A DNA stretch of 15,790 bases, taken from positions 1-15,790 of the forward strand of contig JAEZJK010000008.1 of NCBI GenBank assembly GCA_023415835.1, written 5' to 3'. Positions 14,930 to 15,790 of this stretch are shown one piece after another (the first letter of the stretch is position 1; each line of letters starts with the position of its first letter). Below the pieces are notes generated by a model, which was given only the letters and a program-made list of their open reading frames with translations, made no database searches and was not told the DNA's origin. A program made the position numbers and the translations under genes. The stretch is from Bacillota bacterium. GTDB lineage: Bacteria; Bacillota; UBA4882; UBA8346.

Positions 14930-15480
14930 TTGATTCACCTCGCTTATTTGGATCGACTTTGAGTTAAAATTACTTGGAAAAGAATTTCATGAATTAAGCC
15001 GTTCGCAATTACTTTTTTTCTGTTAATTTCTACAGTTTAATAACATTCCCTCTTTTACCCGATCATGGACGTACACAGAAAAATGGTCTAGGCTCTCAGG
15101 CAATTTTTGAATGCCTAAAAACGACCTAACTCTTGCTCTTCCCTGGGATGTTGATCAAGAAGCTATTTCAAAGGGAAGAGTAACCCTAGCCGTTGAACTC
15201 TAAAAACGTTTGGGTTTCTAGGGTGTCGGTTTCTCTCCTGAATTTTAACCCTTTTTCAAACGTCGAACTTCACTCAATTCATTTGGGTCTAAGGGGGATC
15301 TTATCCTTTAAAAGGGATTTGCCGGGCGTTGCATGTTTAAAATAGACCGTAAAGGTTGGCGGTTGCCCTATTTCAAAATGTAAAGTGTAAAAATAAAAGT
15401 GTAAAATCATTTTTTTGCCCTTTACCCTTTTCCCTTTTAACTTGCCTTTACGGGCCGAGGGATCTAGTTTTAGACTAAAT
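14930..15480. other. Gene-free region with a chain of inverted repeats
   Basis: No convincing gene is visible. It should hold the promoter of the threonine aldolase group, but no clear -35/-10 pair was found. Inverted repeats follow one another: AGGCA/TGCCT (15098-15102/15112-15116), CTCTTCCCT/AGGGAAGAG (15136-15144/15172-15180), ACCCTAG/CTAGGGT (15183-15189/15218-15224, with a nested CGTT/AACG), and AAATAGACCG pairing with CGGT and CTATTT (15340-15349/15360-15373). The right part is a 7-base-periodic tract. It could be a structured RNA, a non-autonomous element, or a decayed mobile element. Confidence 0.45.
15374..15443 (-). repeat. Tract with 7-base periodicity
   Basis: Read on the minus strand in 7-base steps from 15443, the units are aagttaa, aagggaa, aagggta, aagggca, aaaaaat, gatttta, cactttt, attttta, cacttta, cattttg. 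Two related sub-blocks (AAGGGNA and CACTTTT-like) keep the same phase for ten units. It resembles the 7-base arrays at 3407-3549 in period but not in base sequence. The periodicity is imperfect and the tract is low in complexity. Confidence 0.5.
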
Positions 15481-15503
15481 TACTGTCCACTGTTCCGGCG
15501 GCG

Positions 15504-15533
15504 GGGCACTTTTTGCTCGCCCAAAAAGTGCCC
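15504..15533. repeat. Perfect 12 bp hairpin in the intron 3' flank
   Basis: GGGCACTTTTTG (15504-15515) and CAAAAAGTGCCC (15522-15533) form a perfect 12 bp stem with a 6-base loop. A partial direct copy of the right half (TTTTTGGGC on the minus strand) adjoins it. Neither side has a U run, so it is not a standard terminator. It is part of a stretch (about 15480-15672) that reminds me of interspersed non-coding repeats in Clostridia genomes. That is memory, not a search result. Confidence 0.6.
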
Positions 15534-15672
15534 AAAAAGGCGTCGGAGACCTACGGTTCCGAACCTCCCTTTATTCATCCCGGTTTTTAGAATGTCTTCG
15601 CCATCCATGGCCTTTCGTCTGGCAACTTGATTAAAGCTTCCGCTCCCAACCGCTGTTTTTACATCCATGTAA

Positions 15673-15790
15673 ATAGAGTAAAGGGCAGGGCGGACCTGCC
15701 CCTCCTCATCAAACCGGACGTGAAGTTTTCCCTCATCCGGCTTTCCGACATTCTTCACCTTCAGCATTCGATACATCAGCAAGTTTTAGT
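15673..15790 (-). mobile_element. Group II intron, 3' end (domains V and VI), rest outside window
   Basis: A group II intron is a self-splicing, retromobile ribozyme. On the minus strand the visible part ends with domain V (15711-15743) followed by domain VI. Domain VI is a hairpin GGGCAGG/CCUGCCC with a single-stranded-looking A near its base (plus-strand T at 15679), 7 bases from a typical 3' terminus UACUCUAU at 15673. The exon then begins TTACATGG at 15672. The reverse-transcriptase/maturase frame would lie beyond the right edge. The frame that runs through this region is not a real gene, because it crosses the ribozyme domains and the splice site. Confidence 0.82.
15711..15743 (-). ncRNA. 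Group II intron domain V
   Basis: This 33-base hairpin is the catalytic core of the intron. The outer 8 bp helix is AAGCCGGA with UCCGGUUU, including the conserved AGC triad. A two-base CG bulge comes next on the 3' side, then an inner helix UGAGG/CUUCA closed by an A-rich loop GAAAA. Every position of the outer helix pairs (with G-U at one). The first pair is A-U rather than the common G-C, and the loop is five bases rather than a plain GNRA tetraloop, a small departure from the usual 34-base form. Confidence 0.83.

Noticed and set aside
14930..14938. GTG start for the threonine aldolase
   Set aside because: This GTG is inside the GAGGTGA ribosome site that serves the ATG at 14929.
15017..15116. 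Minus-strand run reading ...LPESLDHFSVYVHDRVK... to a TAA
   Set aside because: It has no start codon or ribosome site and the upstream frame is broken by stops. It might be a decayed transposase end, but I cannot support that.
15111..15203. 30-codon plus-strand frame (MPKNDLTLALPW...)
   Set aside because: The peptide looks protein-like, but there is no ribosome site, it spans an inverted repeat, and short frames are expected by chance. It could be a relic of a gene.
15480..15782. 100-codon minus-strand open frame
   Set aside because: It runs through group II intron domains V and VI, the splice site and the flanking hairpin, so it is a chance frame.

Overview
The window looks like chromosomal DNA of a Bacillota (Firmicutes) bacterium, most likely a Clostridia-type anaerobe. 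The basis is the strong AGGAGG-type ribosome binding sites, several TTG and GTG starts, a PhoB/PhoR pair, the Gram-positive Sbp (DUF1290)/DUF881 gene pair, and best-remembered protein resemblances. No rRNA or tRNA is present to refine this. Every host gene is on the minus strand. The only plus-strand gene is a transposase at the left edge.

Layout, left to right. (1) 1-1102: right part of an IS256-family insertion sequence, cut by the window edge. (2) 1102-2097: a methyl-accepting chemotaxis protein gene truncated by that IS. (3) 2235-3305: a short-type isocitrate dehydrogenase with a terminator. (4) 3407-3549: two inverted arrays of 7-base repeats around a hairpin. (5) 3550-5216: a dCMP deaminase and a GT4 glycosyltransferase, probably one operon (glycosyltransferase first). 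(6) 5217-5489: gap with hairpins. (7) 5490-6551: sbp and a DUF881 protein, abutting. (8) 6651-11229: a five-gene operon phoB-phoR-rluB-(unknown 136 aa protein)-mreB, with an extended -10 promoter at one end and an intrinsic terminator at the other. (9) 11275-14929: a carbon and amino-acid metabolism group transcribed in the order threonine aldolase, Gfo/Idh/MocA oxidoreductase, glucuronate isomerase (uxaC), ending in a classic terminator. (10) 14930-15672: a gene-free stretch with inverted repeats, another 7-base-periodic tract and a strong hairpin. (11) 15673-15790: the 3' end (domains V and VI) of a group II intron entering from beyond the right edge.

Functionally the core is housekeeping: TCA/glutamate supply (Icd), dUMP supply (dCMP deaminase), glycolipid or cell-surface glycosylation (GT4), cell shape and division (MreB, Sbp, DUF881), phosphate-type two-component signalling (PhoB/PhoR), rRNA modification (RluB family) and hexuronate entry (UxaC). 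Mobile DNA lies at both edges: an IS that broke a chemoreceptor on the left and a group II intron on the right. I see no new defence or biosynthetic system. The least explained items are the 136-residue protein between rluB and mreB, the 7-base repeat arrays, and the structured gene-free DNA at 5217-5489 and 15098-15533.
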